The notes under the pieces are model-generated. The model was not told the DNA's origin, did not search any database, and was given only the letters and a program-made list of their open reading frames with translations. From Colwellia echini (GTDB lineage Bacteria; Pseudomonadota; Gammaproteobacteria; Enterobacterales; Alteromonadaceae), in the NCBI RefSeq assembly GCF_002843355.2, contig NZ_PJAI02000002.1:186001-250000 (forward strand): 64,000 nt of DNA, written 5' to 3'. The translations under genes and the position numbers were made by a program. Positions within the stretch are counted from its first letter, which is position 1. Every line of letters begins with the position of its first letter. Shown piece after piece: positions 48,819 through 60,978 of the stretch.

Positions 48819-51800
48819 ATGAATGATATGAGCAAAAAATCCCAAGGCCTTTATCGCGCCGAATTCGAACACGATAGTTGTGGTATTGGCTTTGTTGCCA
48901 ATTTAAAGGGTAAAAAATCTCACGATATTATTGAAAATGCACTCACAATGTTGAGTTGTATGGAACATCGTGGTGGTACTGGTTTCGACGTCAAAAGTGG
49001 TGACGGCGCTGGTATACTTATTCAAATACCTCACGACTTCTTAAAAGAAGAAACGGCAACCTTAGGTTTTAGCTTACCTGACGCTGGTGATTACGGCGTA
49101 GGCATGATCTTCTTTCCTAGCGATAATGCACAAAGTGAGCAGTGCAGAGAGATTTTAAATCAAAATATTACTCAACTAGGTTTAACCTTATTAGGTTACC
49201 GTAGTGTACCAGGCGATAACTCAATGCTTGGTGCAGCGTCTCTTAATAGTGAACCGAACATTGAACAAGTGTTTATTGCTAAACCAGCTGAATTATCAGC
49301 GCAAGAGTTTGAGCGTAAATTATTTGTATTACGTAAATACACTTCACATAAAATTAATGGCCTAGCTATTACTGAACGTGACGAGTTTTATGTTACGTCT
49401 ATGTCATCGACTAAAATTGTTTATAAAGGACAATTTACTACTGAGCAAGTACGTCAGTATTATTTAGATCTACAAGACGAACGCACTGTATCAGGTTTAG
49501 CGATGTTCCATTCTCGCTTTTCAACCAATACATTCCCAGCATGGCGTCGTGCTCAACCATTCCGCTATATTGCGCACAATGGTGAAATCAATACAGTACG
49601 CGGTAACATTAACTGGATGAATGCGCGTGAAGCATTATTTAGTTCTGTTAACTTTTCTGATGCTGAATTACAAATGCTTAACCCGATTTGTAACAAAGAC
49701 AACTCAGATTCAGCCAACTTAGATATGGCGATTGAATTATTAGTATTAAGTGGCCGTTCGCTTGCACAAGTTATGATGATGATGGTACCTGAAGCTTGGC
49801 AAACTCAAGCAGATATGGACCCAACTAAACGTGCATTTTACGAGTACTATGCTTGTATTATGGAACCGTGGGATGGTCCAGCTTCATTATCATTCACTGA
49901 TGGTAAAATTATTGGTGCAACACTTGACCGTAATGGTTTACGTCCTTCACGTTACTTATTAACTGAAGACGGTACTTTGGTAATGGGCTCTGAAACTGGC
50001 ACGTTATGTGTTGATCAGTCAACTGTTGTTGAAAAAGGTCGTTTACAACCAGGTAAAATATTTATTGCTGACTTAGTTGAAGGTCGTATCATTAGTGATG
50101 ACGAAGTTAAAACTCAAGTAAGTTCATCACAGCCGTACGGCGAGTGGTTAGAAAAAAATAAAATTGAATTAGCTGATATTCCAGTGCCAACTGCTTCAAT
50201 TGCGCAGCCGCCTTTAAAAGAGCTACGTAAAATACAAAAAGCATTTGGTTATACTAATGAAGATCTTAACGTAATTTTGGCCGGTATGGTCGGTACGTCT
50301 AAAGAGCCTCTAGGTGCTATGGGTACTGATACGCCATTAGCGGTATTGTCTCATCGTCCACAACAGCTTTCTCACTACTTTAAGCAATTATTTGCACAAG
50401 TAACTAATCCACCAATCGATCCTATTCGTGAAGAATTGGTTATGTCGTTACGTGGTTATGTTGGTAAGTCATTAAACTTACTTGAAGAAACTGCAGCACA
50501 TTGTCATAAAGTTGAAATTGATCAACCTGTATTAACTAACGAAGATTTACGTAAGTTACAACATATTGATAATGATCATCTTCAATCTAAAACGATTAGC
50601 ATTGTATTTAAAGCAAGTGGTGAAGCTGGTGCACTTAAAAAAGCCCTTGACCGTGTTTGTGCTTATGCAAAAGATGCTGTTGAAGATGGTTATGCGTTAT
50701 TAATATTAAGTGATCGTGAAGTAGACAGCGACCATGTTGCTATTCCGTCTATTTTAGCAACAGCAGCGGTTCATCATTATTTAATTCGTGAAAACTTACG
50801 TTCTTACGCAGATATTATTCTTGAGTCAGCTGATATTCGTGAAACTCATCATTTTGCAGCGGTTATCGGTTACGGTGCTGCAGCGGTTAACCCATATTTA
50901 GCATTAGAAAGTATGTATGGTTTACGTGATGAAGGTATTTTAAGCAAAGACTTAACTAACGAACAAATCGTTACTAAATACACTGCTGCCGTTGGTAGTG
51001 GTTTATTAAAAACCTTCTCAAAAATGGGTATTTCAACATTACAATCTTACTTAGGTGCTCAAATTTTTGAAGCCTTAGGTATTAACTCAGATGTTGTTGA
51101 CGAGTACTTCACTGGTACTGTTAGTCGTATTCAAGGTTTAAGCCTAGATCAAATTGCGCAAGAAGCTGTTTTGCGTCATCGTGAAGGTTTCCCTGAAGCA
51201 AGCCGTATAGCTGTAGATAATTTATTACCAACAGGTGGTGAATATTCATGGCGTCATGATGGCGAACGTCATTTATTTAGCCCAACGGTTATTCGTTTAC
51301 TTCAGCATTCAACCGCAAGTAACGATACCAACCAGTTTAAAGAATATGCAAAAGTCGTAGATACACAAAGTAAAGAAGCCTTTACCTTACGTGGTTTACT
51401 TGATATCAGCAGTGATCGTCCTTCAATTCCATTAAGTGAAGTTGAGCCAATTGAAAATATCTTCAAACGTTTTGCATCAGGTGCTATGTCATTTGGTTCA
51501 ATCTCGTGGGAAGCTCACACTACATTAGCTATTGCTATGAACCGCATTGGTGGTAAGAGTAATAGTGGTGAAGGTGGTGAAGATCCAATTCGTTTTACGC
51601 CACTAGAAAATGGCGATTCAATGAACTCACGCATTAAGCAAGTTGCGTCTGGCCGTTTCGGTGTTACCAGTCATTACTTAGCAAATGCTGACGAATTACA
51701 AATTAAAATGGCGCAGGGCGCTAAACCAGGTGAAGGTGGTCAACTACCTGGCGATAAAGTAGATGCTTGGATTGGTAAAACACGTGGCTCAACACCAGGT

Positions 51801-53426
51801 GTAGGTCTTATTTCACCACCACCACATCACGATATCTATTCAATTGAAGATTTATCTCAATTAATTTTCGATTTGAAAAATGCTAACCGTGAAGCACGTG
51901 TTAACGTTAAATTAGTATCAGAAGCAGGTGTTGGTACTATCGCTTCAGGTGTAACTAAAGCTTACGCTGATGTTGTATTGATTGCAGGTCATGATGGCGG
52001 TACTGGTGCTTCTCCACTTAGCTCTATTAAACATACGGGCTTACCGTGGGAACTTGGTCTAGCTGAAACGCATCAAACATTAGTACGTAACAAGTTACGT
52101 AGCCGTATTACGGTTCAAACTGATGGTCAACTTAAAACACCACGTGATTTAGCCATTGCTACCTTATTAGGTGCTGAAGAGTACGGTATGGCTACAACAG
52201 CATTAGTTGTTGAAGGTTGTATCATGATGCGTAAGTGTCACTTAAACACTTGTCCTGTAGGTATTGCGACTCAAGATAAAGGTTTACGTGATAAGTTTAC
52301 TGGTCGTGCTGATATTCTTGTTAACTTCTTCACTATGATGGCAGAAGGTTTACGTGAAATCATGGCTGAGCTTGGCTTTAAGAGCATTGACGAAATGGTT
52401 GGTCAAACGCAGTGTCTTAAACAGCGTGATGATGTAGACCATTGGAAATATAACGGTGTTGATTTAAAACCACTACTTCATAAAGAAGAAGGTGATGCAG
52501 GCGAAACGCTTTACAAATCTATTGATCAAAAACATTTGATTCATAAGATTATTGATCGCCAAATGATAAAAGATGCAGCTGCTGCACTTGAGTCACAAAC
52601 AAGCGTTTCACTTGCTTATGACGTAATTAACACTGACCGTACCATTGGTGCCATGATTTCTAACGAAATTTCTAAAAAATATGGTGCTGAAGGTTTAACT
52701 GAAAATACTATTAACGTTAAGTTTAATGGTTCTGCTGGTCAAAGTTTTGGTTGTTTCTCTGCTAAAGGTTTACGTTTTGAACTTGAAGGTGATGCCAACG
52801 ATTACTTCGGTAAAGGTTTATCAGGTGCAAACTTAGTTGTTTACCCAAGTAAAGAAGCTAAGTTCTCACCACGCGACAACATCTTAATTGGTAACGTGGC
52901 ATTCTTTGGTGCTACTTCTGGTACTGCGTTTATTCGTGGTGTTGCAGGTGAGCGCTTCTGTGTACGTAACTCAGGTGCTACCGCAGTTGTTGAAGGTATT
53001 GGTGATCACGGTTGTGAATACATGACTGGTGGTAAAGCAGTAATACTAGGTACTACGGGTCGTAACTTTGCGGCGGGTATGTCAGGTGGTGTTGCTTACG
53101 TACTAGATACCAAAAATGATTTTGCTCCAAAATGTAATCTGGAAATGGTTTCATTAGAAACGGTTGACACAGATGCAGAAAGTAGCGAATTAAAAGCCTT
53201 AATTACTGAGCATTTAGAAGCTACAGGCTCTGATGTTGCTAGTGAATTATTAGCTGATTGGGATAATAGTGTTAAGAAATTTGTTAAAGTTATGCCGGTA
53301 GATTATAAGCGTATGCAAGGTTACATGAATGACGTACGTGCAAGCGGTAAGTTTGAGTCAGAGTATGACATTGCCGTTCAAGCATTCGATATCCATTTAA
53401 ACAAACTAGCTAGCGCAAAAGCTTAA
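48819..53426 (+). CDS. gltB: Glutamate synthase (NADPH) large subunit
   Basis: 1535 residues, normal size. Makes two glutamates from glutamine and 2-oxoglutarate. A 20-residue propeptide precedes the nucleophile C21 ([17 protein letters not shown]) of the class II glutaminase domain ([22 protein letters not shown]). The FMN synthase domain has [10 protein letters not shown] and [25 protein letters not shown]; the 3Fe-4S cluster is in [17 protein letters not shown]; a beta-helix GXGXG domain ends the protein. AGGAA precedes the ATG. gltD follows by 20 bp. Confidence 0.99.
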   Translation: MNDMSKKSQGLYRAEFEHDSCGIGFVANLKGKKSHDIIENALTMLSCMEHRGGTGFDVKSGDGAGILIQIPHDFLKEETATLGFSLPDAGDYGVGMIFFPSDNAQSEQCREILNQNITQLGLTLLGYRSVPGDNSMLGAASLNSEPNIEQVFIAKPAELSAQEFERKLFVLRKYTSHKINGLAITERDEFYVTSMSSTKIVYKGQFTTEQVRQYYLDLQDERTVSGLAMFHSRFSTNTFPAWRRAQPFRYIAHNGEINTVRGNINWMNAREALFSSVNFSDAELQMLNPICNKDNSDSANLDMAIELLVLSGRSLAQVMMMMVPEAWQTQADMDPTKRAFYEYYACIMEPWDGPASLSFTDGKIIGATLDRNGLRPSRYLLTEDGTLVMGSETGTLCVDQSTVVEKGRLQPGKIFIADLVEGRIISDDEVKTQVSSSQPYGEWLEKNKIELADIPVPTASIAQPPLKELRKIQKAFGYTNEDLNVILAGMVGTSKEPLGAMGTDTPLAVLSHRPQQLSHYFKQLFAQVTNPPIDPIREELVMSLRGYVGKSLNLLEETAAHCHKVEIDQPVLTNEDLRKLQHIDNDHLQSKTISIVFKASGEAGALKKALDRVCAYAKDAVEDGYALLILSDREVDSDHVAIPSILATAAVHHYLIRENLRSYADIILESADIRETHHFAAVIGYGAAAVNPYLALESMYGLRDEGILSKDLTNEQIVTKYTAAVGSGLLKTFSKMGISTLQSYLGAQIFEALGINSDVVDEYFTGTVSRIQGLSLDQIAQEAVLRHREGFPEASRIAVDNLLPTGGEYSWRHDGERHLFSPTVIRLLQHSTASNDTNQFKEYAKVVDTQSKEAFTLRGLLDISSDRPSIPLSEVEPIENIFKRFASGAMSFGSISWEAHTTLAIAMNRIGGKSNSGEGGEDPIRFTPLENGDSMNSRIKQVASGRFGVTSHYLANADELQIKMAQGAKPGEGGQLPGDKVDAWIGKTRGSTPGVGLISPPPHHDIYSIEDLSQLIFDLKNANREARVNVKLVSEAGVGTIASGVTKAYADVVLIAGHDGGTGASPLSSIKHTGLPWELGLAETHQTLVRNKLRSRITVQTDGQLKTPRDLAIATLLGAEEYGMATTALVVEGCIMMRKCHLNTCPVGIATQDKGLRDKFTGRADILVNFFTMMAEGLREIMAELGFKSIDEMVGQTQCLKQRDDVDHWKYNGVDLKPLLHKEEGDAGETLYKSIDQKHLIHKIIDRQMIKDAAAALESQTSVSLAYDVINTDRTIGAMISNEISKKYGAEGLTENTINVKFNGSAGQSFGCFSAKGLRFELEGDANDYFGKGLSGANLVVYPSKEAKFSPRDNILIGNVAFFGATSGTAFIRGVAGERFCVRNSGATAVVEGIGDHGCEYMTGGKAVILGTTGRNFAAGMSGGVAYVLDTKNDFAPKCNLEMVSLETVDTDAESSELKALITEHLEATGSDVASELLADWDNSVKKFVKVMPVDYKRMQGYMNDVRASGKFESEYDIAVQAFDIHLNKLASAKA

Positions 53427-53446
53427 GCTGCCAAGGAGAATATATT

Positions 53447-54937
53447 ATGGGAAATCCAACAGGGTTTATCAACGTAGGTCGTGCCTTGCCAACTGAACGT
53501 AACGCAGGTGAACGTTTAATTGATTGGTTAGAAGTATATGAAGAAATTCCACTTAAAGACGTAGAGAAGCAAGCTTCTCGTTGTATGGATTGTGGTGTAC
53601 CATTTTGTCAATCAGCTAAGTCAGAGTTCGCTCCGGCAGTAGCTGGCTGTCCAGTAAATAATGTTATTCCTGAGTGGAATGACTTAATTTACCGTGGACG
53701 TTGGAAAGATGCAGTAGAGTTATTACATAAAACCAATAACTTCCCTGAATTTACAGGGCGTGTATGTCCTGCGCCATGTGAAGGTGCTTGTGTACTAGGT
53801 ATTAATGAAGACCCAGTAGCAATTAAACTTCATGAAAAAGAAATAATTGATCACGCCTTTGCAGAAGGTTGGGTTGTTGCTGAGCCACCAACAGCACGCA
53901 CAGGTAAAAGCGTTGCAGTAATTGGCTCAGGACCTGCAGGTCTTTCAGCAGCTGCACAGCTTAATAAAGCAGGTCACATGGTTACTGTTTATGAACGCGC
54001 TGATAGAATTGGTGGTTTATTAATGTATGGTATTCCAAACATGAAGTTGCAAAAAGAATTAGTGCAACGTCGTGTTGACCTACTTGCTGAAGAAGGCATT
54101 GTATTTGTTGTAAATACAGAAGTAGGTAAAGACATCAGTGTTGAACAACTTGAGACTGACTTTGACTCAGTTGTGGTATGTACTGGTGCTACTGTACCAC
54201 GTGATTTACCAGTAGAAGGTCGTGAGCTTAATGGTGTACATTTTGCCATGGACTTCTTAAAAGCTAACACTAAGAGCTTACTTGATAGCGAACATAAAGA
54301 TGGCCAGTTCATTAACGCTGAAGGTAAAAATGTTGTTGTTATTGGTGGTGGTGATACAGGTACTGACTGTATTGGTACTTCATTACGTCACAAGTGTGCA
54401 AGTGCGATTCAATTAGAAATCATGCCTCGCCCACCAGAAAAACGTGAAGAAGCAACAAACCCATGGCCACAATGGCCAAAACGTATCTTAGTTGATTACG
54501 GTCAAAAAGAAGCGATTGCTATTCAAGGTCAAGACCCACGTCAATACTTAGTAATGACTAAGAAAATTGAAAGTGACGGCCAAGGTAATGTTAAAGCAGT
54601 TCATACTGTAGATATCACTTGGGAGAAAAACGACAAAGGTCAAATGTTCCCACAAGAAGTTGCTGGTAGTGAAAAAGTAATTCCTGCTGATATCGTACTT
54701 ATCGCTATGGGCTTTATGGGTCCAGAGGGCGGTTTGATTGAGCAATTCGGTCTTGAGCAAGACAGCCGTTCTAATATCGCTGCAGAATACGATAAGTTTG
54801 CGACAAGCAAGCCAGGTATTTTTGCTGCGGGTGATAGTCGTCGTGGACAAAGCTTAATTGTTTGGGCAATTGATGAAGGTCGTCGTTGTGCACGTGAAGT
54901 AGATTCTTACTTAATGGGTAGCAGCTATCTTCCATAA
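53447..54937 (+). CDS. gltD: Glutamate synthase (NADPH) small subunit
   Basis: 496 residues. Passes electrons from NADPH through FAD and two 4Fe-4S clusters to GltB. N-terminal Cys groups [10 protein letters not shown] and [15 protein letters not shown] site [26 protein letters not shown] site [42 protein letters not shown] at the end. AGGAG precedes the ATG. Shares an operon with gltB, closed by a terminator. Confidence 0.99.
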   Translation: MGNPTGFINVGRALPTERNAGERLIDWLEVYEEIPLKDVEKQASRCMDCGVPFCQSAKSEFAPAVAGCPVNNVIPEWNDLIYRGRWKDAVELLHKTNNFPEFTGRVCPAPCEGACVLGINEDPVAIKLHEKEIIDHAFAEGWVVAEPPTARTGKSVAVIGSGPAGLSAAAQLNKAGHMVTVYERADRIGGLLMYGIPNMKLQKELVQRRVDLLAEEGIVFVVNTEVGKDISVEQLETDFDSVVVCTGATVPRDLPVEGRELNGVHFAMDFLKANTKSLLDSEHKDGQFINAEGKNVVVIGGGDTGTDCIGTSLRHKCASAIQLEIMPRPPEKREEATNPWPQWPKRILVDYGQKEAIAIQGQDPRQYLVMTKKIESDGQGNVKAVHTVDITWEKNDKGQMFPQEVAGSEKVIPADIVLIAMGFMGPEGGLIEQFGLEQDSRSNIAAEYDKFATSKPGIFAAGDSRRGQSLIVWAIDEGRRCAREVDSYLMGSSYLP

Positions 54938-54997
54938 GCATAATGCTTAACTGATGGCATGGTTGCGCTAATTTAATGTGACTATAACTAACCCTAT

Positions 54998-55034
54998 AAA
55001 GCCTTATCATATTTATTATGGTAAGGCTTTTTTT
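54998..55034 (+). terminator. gltBD terminator
   Basis: AAAGCCTTATCA pairs with TGGTAAGGCTTT (one G-T) and runs into seven T, about 60 bp after gltD. Confidence 0.88.
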
Positions 55035-55155
55035 ATGGCTGATTTTAAATCCATGTTAATTAATGGGATTACTAACAATATAGCCTAAAGTCTTATAGAC
55101 AAAATATTTCGTTTGGTTAAGCTGAAATACCTTGTCACTTAATAAGAATAAAAAT

Positions 55156-55452
55156 ATGAAAAGATTAAAAGAAGCACAAGCAGCACTGACATTTATTTAT
55201 ACCGAATATAATAAAGTCACTGACAATCCACTTGCCGATTTAGATATTAATGATGAGGCAGCACTAAAAAAATTATTGAATACGGTCATGAATCGAGAAT
55301 CGATTGCGCATATGCAGCATAAAAAAGCGCTTAAAGAGAGTTCTGAACTACGAAGTTGTATAGCTGATGTACTGTTATTACTTGATGATTGCGATATTAA
55401 AGCAATAAAAGCAAAAATGAAAAAATCAACAGCACTCGCAGAAGAAGAATAA
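55156..55452 (+). CDS. Small hypothetical helical protein
   Basis: 98 residues from the ATG at 55156 (a TTG eight codons earlier is possible). Fully helical and highly charged: MKRLKEAQAALTFIYTEYNKV, then KKALKESSELRSCIADVLLLLDDCDIKAIKAKMKK. No signal peptide or known motif. It has its own downstream hairpin terminator. No Shine-Dalgarno sequence is evident. Conservation cannot be judged here. Confidence 0.6.
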   Translation: MKRLKEAQAALTFIYTEYNKVTDNPLADLDINDEAALKKLLNTVMNRESIAHMQHKKALKESSELRSCIADVLLLLDDCDIKAIKAKMKKSTALAEEE

Positions 55453-55586
55453 AGCTTGTTAATTAATAGTGTTCAATGTGATTTACTAGCTATGCAACTT
55501 GAGTTAAGGGTAAATAAGCTGCTACAACAGCTTTAACCTTGTACCATATCAACATTTTCTATATAGCCAAATATTATCTTCGTTAT

Positions 55587-55622
55587 AAAGCTCCCAATAA
55601 CCCGTTATTGAGAGCTTTTTTG
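55587..55622 (+). terminator. Terminator after the small helical gene
   Basis: AAAGCTCCCAATAA pairs with TTATTGAGAGCTTT (one mismatch) across CCCG and is followed by TTTTTT. The remainder of 55453-55923 shows no gene; a frame at 55539-55745 runs through the terminator and was set aside. Confidence 0.8.
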
Positions 55623-55923
55623 TTTTTATTAATGGGCACAACCCTCAATAAACCAGTTATCTTATTTTTGTATCGTCTTGACGTAAATTTATCTCTTGGG
55701 CAGTACTTGTCTCATTATCTAACCATGATAGCTCATTCTCTTTGAAGCTTGATTTTATTTCACTCATGATGGACGGAGATTTTGCTTGATGATTTACAGT
55801 GAGAGTAAAATTAAAAAAATAATAAATATATTTATCAATTAAATAGCATGGACTTTATAGATAATAAAAGTTTCTAAATAGATTAATAAATGCATTTTGA
55901 TAAAGCTAAAGAGGGAGTTATAA

Positions 55924-57813
55924 ATGAAAATTAAGTTGGTTAGTTTTGCCATTATTTGCCTAGCCTGTTCACCAATAGGTAATACCGAATCATTGAAAAA
56001 AACTGAAAAAGAACCCCATTTGTCACAAGCATACAGCTATATTCAAAACCCTGATGCTCGACCAAGCTTAAGCTTAAATGGAGCATGGTCGTATATTATC
56101 GACCCATACGAAAACGGTTACTACAATCACCGTTACCAACCGTATGACCAAGGTTACTTTCAAAATAAGCAAATGACATCACCAAGTGATTTAATTGAAT
56201 ATGATTTTTCTACCGCTGAAACCTTACAAGTACCAGGTGATTGGAATACTCAGGCAAAAGAGTTGTTATTCTATGAAGGGACTATTTGGTATCACCGTAA
56301 TTTTCAATTAAATAAACAATTAAATAAGCGTTACGTTATTAATTTTGGCGCGGTTAACTATGCAGCAATAGTTTATGTAAACGGTAAAAAAGTAGGGCGA
56401 CATGAAGGTGGATTCACTGGGTTCCAGTTTGATATCAGTGATTATACTAATAACGGTGATAACTTTATTACCGTAAAGGTAGATAATCGACGTGAGAGAG
56501 ATCAGGTACCTACCGTAAATACAGATTGGTGGAATTATGGTGGTATAACCCGCGAGGTTAGTATTTTAGAATTACCTGATAGTTATATTGCTAATTATCG
56601 TCTTCAGTTATCTAAAGCTAATCAGAATCAAATTACTACCGATATTTGGATTGACGGTAAGCTAAAATCTACTTCGGAAAAGCCTGCACTTGTGCAAGTG
56701 AGTATTCCAGAGCTTGGCATGAAACAAAATGGATATCCGGATAAAAATGGTAAAGTAAATTTCACCTTTAAGCCAAATACTGATGTAAAAGATGAAAATA
56801 GTTTACAACAATGGAGCCCAAAAAATCCTAAGTTATATAGCGTTGAACTTAGCTATAACGGCGAAGTTGTAAACGATAAAGTTGGTTTTAGAACCATTGA
56901 AACTAAACAAGATAAAATATTGTTAAATGGTAAACCAATTTTTTTACGTGGTATAAGTATTCATGAAGAGTCACCACTTACGGATGGTCGTGCTTGGAGT
57001 GAGGCAGACGCGAGAATATTATTGGGTTGGGCAAAAGAATTAGGCGCTAATTTTGTTCGTTTAGCACATTACCCACATAACGAAACTATGCTCAAAGTCG
57101 CAGATGAATTAGGGTTATTGGTTTGGTCTGAAATTCCCGTATACTGGACCGTGATGTTTGACGATGAAATTGTTTATAACAAAGCTGAATCGCAGTTAGT
57201 TGAAATGATCCGCCGTGACTTTAACCGTGTTTCAGTGGCTTTATGGTCGGTTGCCAACGAAACTCCGAATAGCGAAAGTAGACTAGCTTTTTTAACTCGT
57301 TTAATTGCTAAAGCTAAAACCCTCGATGAGTCTCGATTATTCACTGCTGCGATGGACACACACAGTAGTTCAAGTAATGGTGTTGTGATTGATGATCCAT
57401 TAATTGAGTTTGTTGATGTTATTGGTATTAACCACTATTGTGGTTGGTATTATTCGGTTGCGGAAAAATGTGCTGAAATTGTGTGGGAAAACCCATATAA
57501 CAAACCTGTGATGATTAGCGAGTTTGGTGCAGGTGCACTTCAAGGAAAGCACGGTGACAAAGATGACCGCTGGACTGAAGAATATCAAGCCAATGCATAT
57601 AAATATAATTTACAAATGTTAATGAATATCCCTGGTATTCAGGGAGTAAGTCCTTGGGTATTAAAAGATTTTCGTTCTCCGCGTCGACCTTTAGCCAATA
57701 TTCAAGACTTTTGGAATAGAAAAGGTTTGTTATCTGAGACAGGTATCAAAAAGCAAGCTTGGTGGGTGTTAAACGACTTTTATGTAAACATGGCAATTAA
57801 AAAGGATAAATAA
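55924..57813 (+). CDS. Secreted GH2 family glycosidase, beta-glucuronidase-like
   Basis: 629 residues. Signal sequence (LVSFAIICLACSPIGN; a lipoprotein Cys is possible but the lipobox is poor), a jelly-roll sugar-binding domain (VNYAAIVYVNGKKVGRHEGGFTGFQFDISDY), an Ig-like domain, and a TIM barrel (GKPIFLRGISIHEE, NFVRLAHYPHNE). Acid/base E446 in LWSVANETP and nucleophile E533 in VMISEFGAGA. The NYGGITREV block and HYCGWYYS favour glucuronidase over galactosidase. It stands alone, with no transporter or other polysaccharide genes. Confidence 0.88.
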   Translation: MKIKLVSFAIICLACSPIGNTESLKKTEKEPHLSQAYSYIQNPDARPSLSLNGAWSYIIDPYENGYYNHRYQPYDQGYFQNKQMTSPSDLIEYDFSTAETLQVPGDWNTQAKELLFYEGTIWYHRNFQLNKQLNKRYVINFGAVNYAAIVYVNGKKVGRHEGGFTGFQFDISDYTNNGDNFITVKVDNRRERDQVPTVNTDWWNYGGITREVSILELPDSYIANYRLQLSKANQNQITTDIWIDGKLKSTSEKPALVQVSIPELGMKQNGYPDKNGKVNFTFKPNTDVKDENSLQQWSPKNPKLYSVELSYNGEVVNDKVGFRTIETKQDKILLNGKPIFLRGISIHEESPLTDGRAWSEADARILLGWAKELGANFVRLAHYPHNETMLKVADELGLLVWSEIPVYWTVMFDDEIVYNKAESQLVEMIRRDFNRVSVALWSVANETPNSESRLAFLTRLIAKAKTLDESRLFTAAMDTHSSSSNGVVIDDPLIEFVDVIGINHYCGWYYSVAEKCAEIVWENPYNKPVMISEFGAGALQGKHGDKDDRWTEEYQANAYKYNLQMLMNIPGIQGVSPWVLKDFRSPRRPLANIQDFWNRKGLLSETGIKKQAWWVLNDFYVNMAIKKDK

Positions 57814-57861
57814 CTTAAGTTTGGTAATACAGAAACCCTATAGTTATTAACCATTAATGTT

Positions 57862-57906
57862 AGCGCTTATATATCAATTAGTAATATTTTTGAATATATA
57901 AGCGCT
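57862..57906 (+). terminator. Hairpin behind the GH2 gene
   Basis: AGCGCTTATATAT and ATATATAAGCGCT form a perfect 13-bp stem around a 19-nt loop; the tail is only TTATAG, so termination strength is uncertain. Nothing else is recognised in 57814-58122. Confidence 0.55.
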
Positions 57907-58122
57907 TTATAGATTAATCTGAAAATTCTTTGCTATATCTTTCTTCCCCTATTTATCCTTTAGTTAGCTGTCTTTAATAGCAATCCGCGATATACTGCTA
58001 TTTCAATAGCGCTAAGCTTTAAATATTACAGTGCAAATTTTTAGTATACTGATTCGGTGTGCTAGTTTAACAACAGTAATTTACTTTTTAGTACTTATCA
58101 CTCTTCACTTTTACAAAATGGC

Positions 58123-59004
58123 ATGACATACACAATGAATGATCTAACTATAGCAACGCACAACGGTAATTTTCACGCAGACGATGTGTTTAGTATCGCG
58201 GCACTTAAGGCCATTTTCCCTAGTTTTACCTTGGTACGCACCCGTAATTTAGACATCATAGGGAAAGCTGACATTGTGATCGATGTTGGTGGCATATACG
58301 ACGCCGATGCCGGACGTTTTGATCATCATCAACGCGGCGGAGCAGGTCAACGTGAAAATGGTATTCCTTATTCATCCTTTGGTTTAATTTGGCAAAAGTA
58401 TGGCTTACAAATTTGTAAAGACAATCAAGAGGTTGCTAACTCTGTTGATGCTGGTTTAGTTTCTATTATTGATGCGATAGATTGCGGCCATGTAGAGGGG
58501 GTTTCAAAAGGGATTTCTCTTAGCCAAACCATTTCAATGTTTAACCCAACATGGCAAGAAGAAAGTAACTATGATGCTTGTTTTGACGAAGCGGTTGAGT
58601 TTGCATCACGAGTGTTAACACGTTTTATTGCCTCGGCAACAGGTGGTATCAGCGCTAAAGTAATTGTTGCAGAAGCAATCGAGAAAGCGGCCGATCCAAG
58701 AGTGATTGTTTTAGAAAAATACACACCGTGGAAAAGAACAGTACATGCGCTATCAACAGAAGCGTTATATATGGTTTACCCATCAGAAACAGGACAATGG
58801 CGCATTCAAACAGTACCAGTAGAGCCAGGCTCATTTGAAGATAGAAAATCGCTACCAGCGCCATGGGCAGGTTTATCTGATAATGAATTGAAAGATGTTA
58901 CAGGTCTTGCTGATGCAATGTTTTGCCATAATGGTTTATTTATTGCGGGTGCCGAGTCTTATGAAAGTACCATGAAAATGGCTGAAATGGCGCTTGAAGC
59001 ATAA
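58123..59004 (+). CDS. MYG1/UPF0160 family protein, predicted metal-dependent hydrolase
   Basis: 293 residues. The DHH-like metal motifs are clear: IATHNGNFHADDVFSIAAL, DVGGIYDADAGRFDHHQRGGAG, and ISIIDAIDCGHVEG. GDRK-type end SFEDRKSLPAPWAGL and FCHNGLFIAG. Eukaryotic MYG1 is a 3'-5' RNA exonuclease; the bacterial role is not known. Two ATG codons (58123 and 58135) are possible and neither has a good ribosome site. It ends with a strong terminator. Confidence 0.9.
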   Translation: MTYTMNDLTIATHNGNFHADDVFSIAALKAIFPSFTLVRTRNLDIIGKADIVIDVGGIYDADAGRFDHHQRGGAGQRENGIPYSSFGLIWQKYGLQICKDNQEVANSVDAGLVSIIDAIDCGHVEGVSKGISLSQTISMFNPTWQEESNYDACFDEAVEFASRVLTRFIASATGGISAKVIVAEAIEKAADPRVIVLEKYTPWKRTVHALSTEALYMVYPSETGQWRIQTVPVEPGSFEDRKSLPAPWAGLSDNELKDVTGLADAMFCHNGLFIAGAESYESTMKMAEMALEA

Positions 59005-59126
59005 ATATCAGCTAATAACTTGATAGGTATCTTTAACTTAGTTTATTAATTTGAATAATTCTATTTAAAGGCGATTGATTTGTAATTTCAACGGCTATTG
59101 TTAATAAGATACAAAAAGTTAAATAT

Positions 59127-59163
59127 AAAAGCTTGTGATGCTTAATGCCTCACAAGCTTTTTT
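59127..59163 (+). terminator. Terminator of the MYG1-like gene
   Basis: AAAAGCTTGTGA pairs with TCACAAGCTTTT, loop about 11 nt, followed by T run. Confidence 0.85.
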
Positions 59164-59166
59164 GTA

Positions 59167-59240
59167 ATATCAAATTCCATTAATTAGATGATCTATTTTA
59201 ACTATTTTAAATGGTCACATAGTTAATTGGCTTGGTATAA
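59167..59240. repeat. Short MITE-like inverted-repeat element, 74 bp
   Basis: Left end ATCAAATTCCATTAATTA; reverse complement of right end ATACCAAGCCAATTAACTA. The arms match over about 30 bp including TGATCTATTTTA/TGACCATTTA. Same end family as 20581. Confidence 0.6.
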
Positions 59241-59274
59241 TTGCTGTTTCAATAATTGCTTAGCTATTATCAAG

Positions 59275-60978
59275 CTAGACGCTTTGTATAACTAACAAAA
59301 TAAAAAGAATTACGCTAATAGATTGCCAAAACATCACAGGATCACGTTGAATTAACGGTGGCTTTGTTTTCGCCAAAAACGCTTTATTTGGCTCTCGTAA
59401 ATCTTGCATAAATTCAGACAACACCAGTTGACGTTTTAGTGGATCAATTTTTAGCGCTTTTTCTAAACTGTCATCTATCCAACGTGGTAGTTCAGAATCA
59501 TCATTAATAATTGATTTATACTTTAATTTACGTTGTGCTGAAACACTGTTAGCTTGAGCTATTTCACTACCATAAGGAAATTTACCCGATAACATTTGGT
59601 AGGTGATTACCGCTAATGAGTATATATCAGATTGCGTGGTACCTAATTGCCCTAAAAAATATTCAGGGGCTGAATAACGTATAGTTCCGCGCATAATTTC
59701 TTCTGTATCAACATCAGTAACACCGGCAATGAAGGTAGAGCCAAAGTCTATAATTTTTACCGTGCCAGTCGTATCAATCATGATGTTAGCAGGCCGTAAG
59801 TCTTGGTGAATCATTTCTTGGCGGTGAAATGCTTGTAAACCTTTCACTGTTTGCTCAATTATATTTCTAACTTGCTCTAGTTTGGGTTTTGGGTTGTCTA
59901 TCATCCATTGGTTCAATGAAATACCGTCAATAAACTCAGTTACTAAATATAAAAAATTTCGTTTTCGTTTTGGCACAATGGCTTTAGCAACATGTGGATT
60001 ATTAATGCGTTTAGCAATCCATTCTTCAAGCATGAATCGCTCAAGGTATTGACTATCATTTCTTAATTCGGTTGACGGGGTTTTAATTACCACTGTTTGT
60101 TTTGATTCACTATCAAGCGCTAAAAATACATGACTGCGACTACTGATATAAATTTCACGGAGAATTTCATAGCCGTCAAATTGCATACGTGGTGTTAACC
60201 TTGGTGGTAAGGGGAGCATAGTTAATTGATGCACTTCATCTAGCTGATATTCGGGGACGTTATCAATACGTACAATTTGAATGCTTAAATTATCATTACT
60301 TCCTTGTGCAAGTGCTTGTTTAATTATCGCCTCTGCTGCGGTATCAAGGGTGTCATTATCAGCAATAGCCTTGGTGATATCTTGTGCCTTTAAAAACTCG
60401 TAAACCCCATCGGTGGCAATAATATAGACATCACCTTGTTCAAGTATTTCATTTTGATAATCAATCTCAAGAGTTTGGTCTATACCTAAAGCACGTGTTA
60501 AATAGCTTAACTCCGCAGAAATAACCCGTCGGTGATCCACGGTTAGTTGTTCTAATTGTTTGCCAGATAAGCGATAAATTCGCGTATCGCCAGAATGAAA
60601 GAGGTGAGCGGTATTTGATTTTAAAACTAAGGCGCTAAAGGTACAAATATAGCCACGGTCTTTATCAAATCGATATGGGCTATTTTTGGTTTGGGCAAAT
60701 AACCAAGAGTTGATTGATCGGATAACTTTTTGTGCTGAAGTTTTTACCGACCATGAATCAGAGGTGCAATAATAGTCTTCTAAAAAGCTTGAAATAGCGG
60801 TTTCACTGGCTATTTGGCTTACGTTACTTGAACTAATACCATCAGCCATTGCAAGAACAATTCCTTTACTACTAAGCATTGGCTCTTTTGGAATAATACT
60901 ACCAAGAAAATCTTGATTAAGCTCTTTTACACCTTTGTTGGTTGCGCTGCCAATACTTACAGCTAATGGTTTACTCAT
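59275..60978 (-). CDS. PP2C phosphatase-Ser/Thr kinase fusion with C-terminal membrane anchor
   Basis: 567 residues. PP2C domain (1-240): NQDFLG, MADGISSSNVS (D46), FHSGDTRIYRL, IIATDGVYEFL (D190), GSNDNLSIQIV. Kinase domain (about 268-530): VVIKT (K299), HQDLRPANIM (391-400), DFG 411-413, RGTIRYSAPEYF. One helix near the end (FWQSISVILFILLVIQSV) anchors it in the membrane. The glycine loop is degenerate (REIYISSRSHV). AGGAA precedes the ATG. It lies next to the formate/nitrite channel; it may set the state of that or of nitrogen enzymes, by inference. Confidence 0.93.
   Translation of the reverse strand: MSKPLAVSIGSATNKGVKELNQDFLGSIIPKEPMLSSKGIVLAMADGISSSNVSQIASETAISSFLEDYYCTSDSWSVKTSAQKVIRSINSWLFAQTKNSPYRFDKDRGYICTFSALVLKSNTAHLFHSGDTRIYRLSGKQLEQLTVDHRRVISAELSYLTRALGIDQTLEIDYQNEILEQGDVYIIATDGVYEFLKAQDITKAIADNDTLDTAAEAIIKQALAQGSNDNLSIQIVRIDNVPEYQLDEVHQLTMLPLPPRLTPRMQFDGYEILREIYISSRSHVFLALDSESKQTVVIKTPSTELRNDSQYLERFMLEEWIAKRINNPHVAKAIVPKRKRNFLYLVTEFIDGISLNQWMIDNPKPKLEQVRNIIEQTVKGLQAFHRQEMIHQDLRPANIMIDTTGTVKIIDFGSTFIAGVTDVDTEEIMRGTIRYSAPEYFLGQLGTTQSDIYSLAVITYQMLSGKFPYGSEIAQANSVSAQRKLKYKSIINDDSELPRWIDDSLEKALKIDPLKRQLVLSEFMQDLREPNKAFLAKTKPPLIQRDPVMFWQSISVILFILLVIQSV

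Noticed and set aside
55539..55745. Plus-strand open frame of 68 codons
   Set aside because: It reads through an intrinsic terminator and lacks a Shine-Dalgarno sequence.
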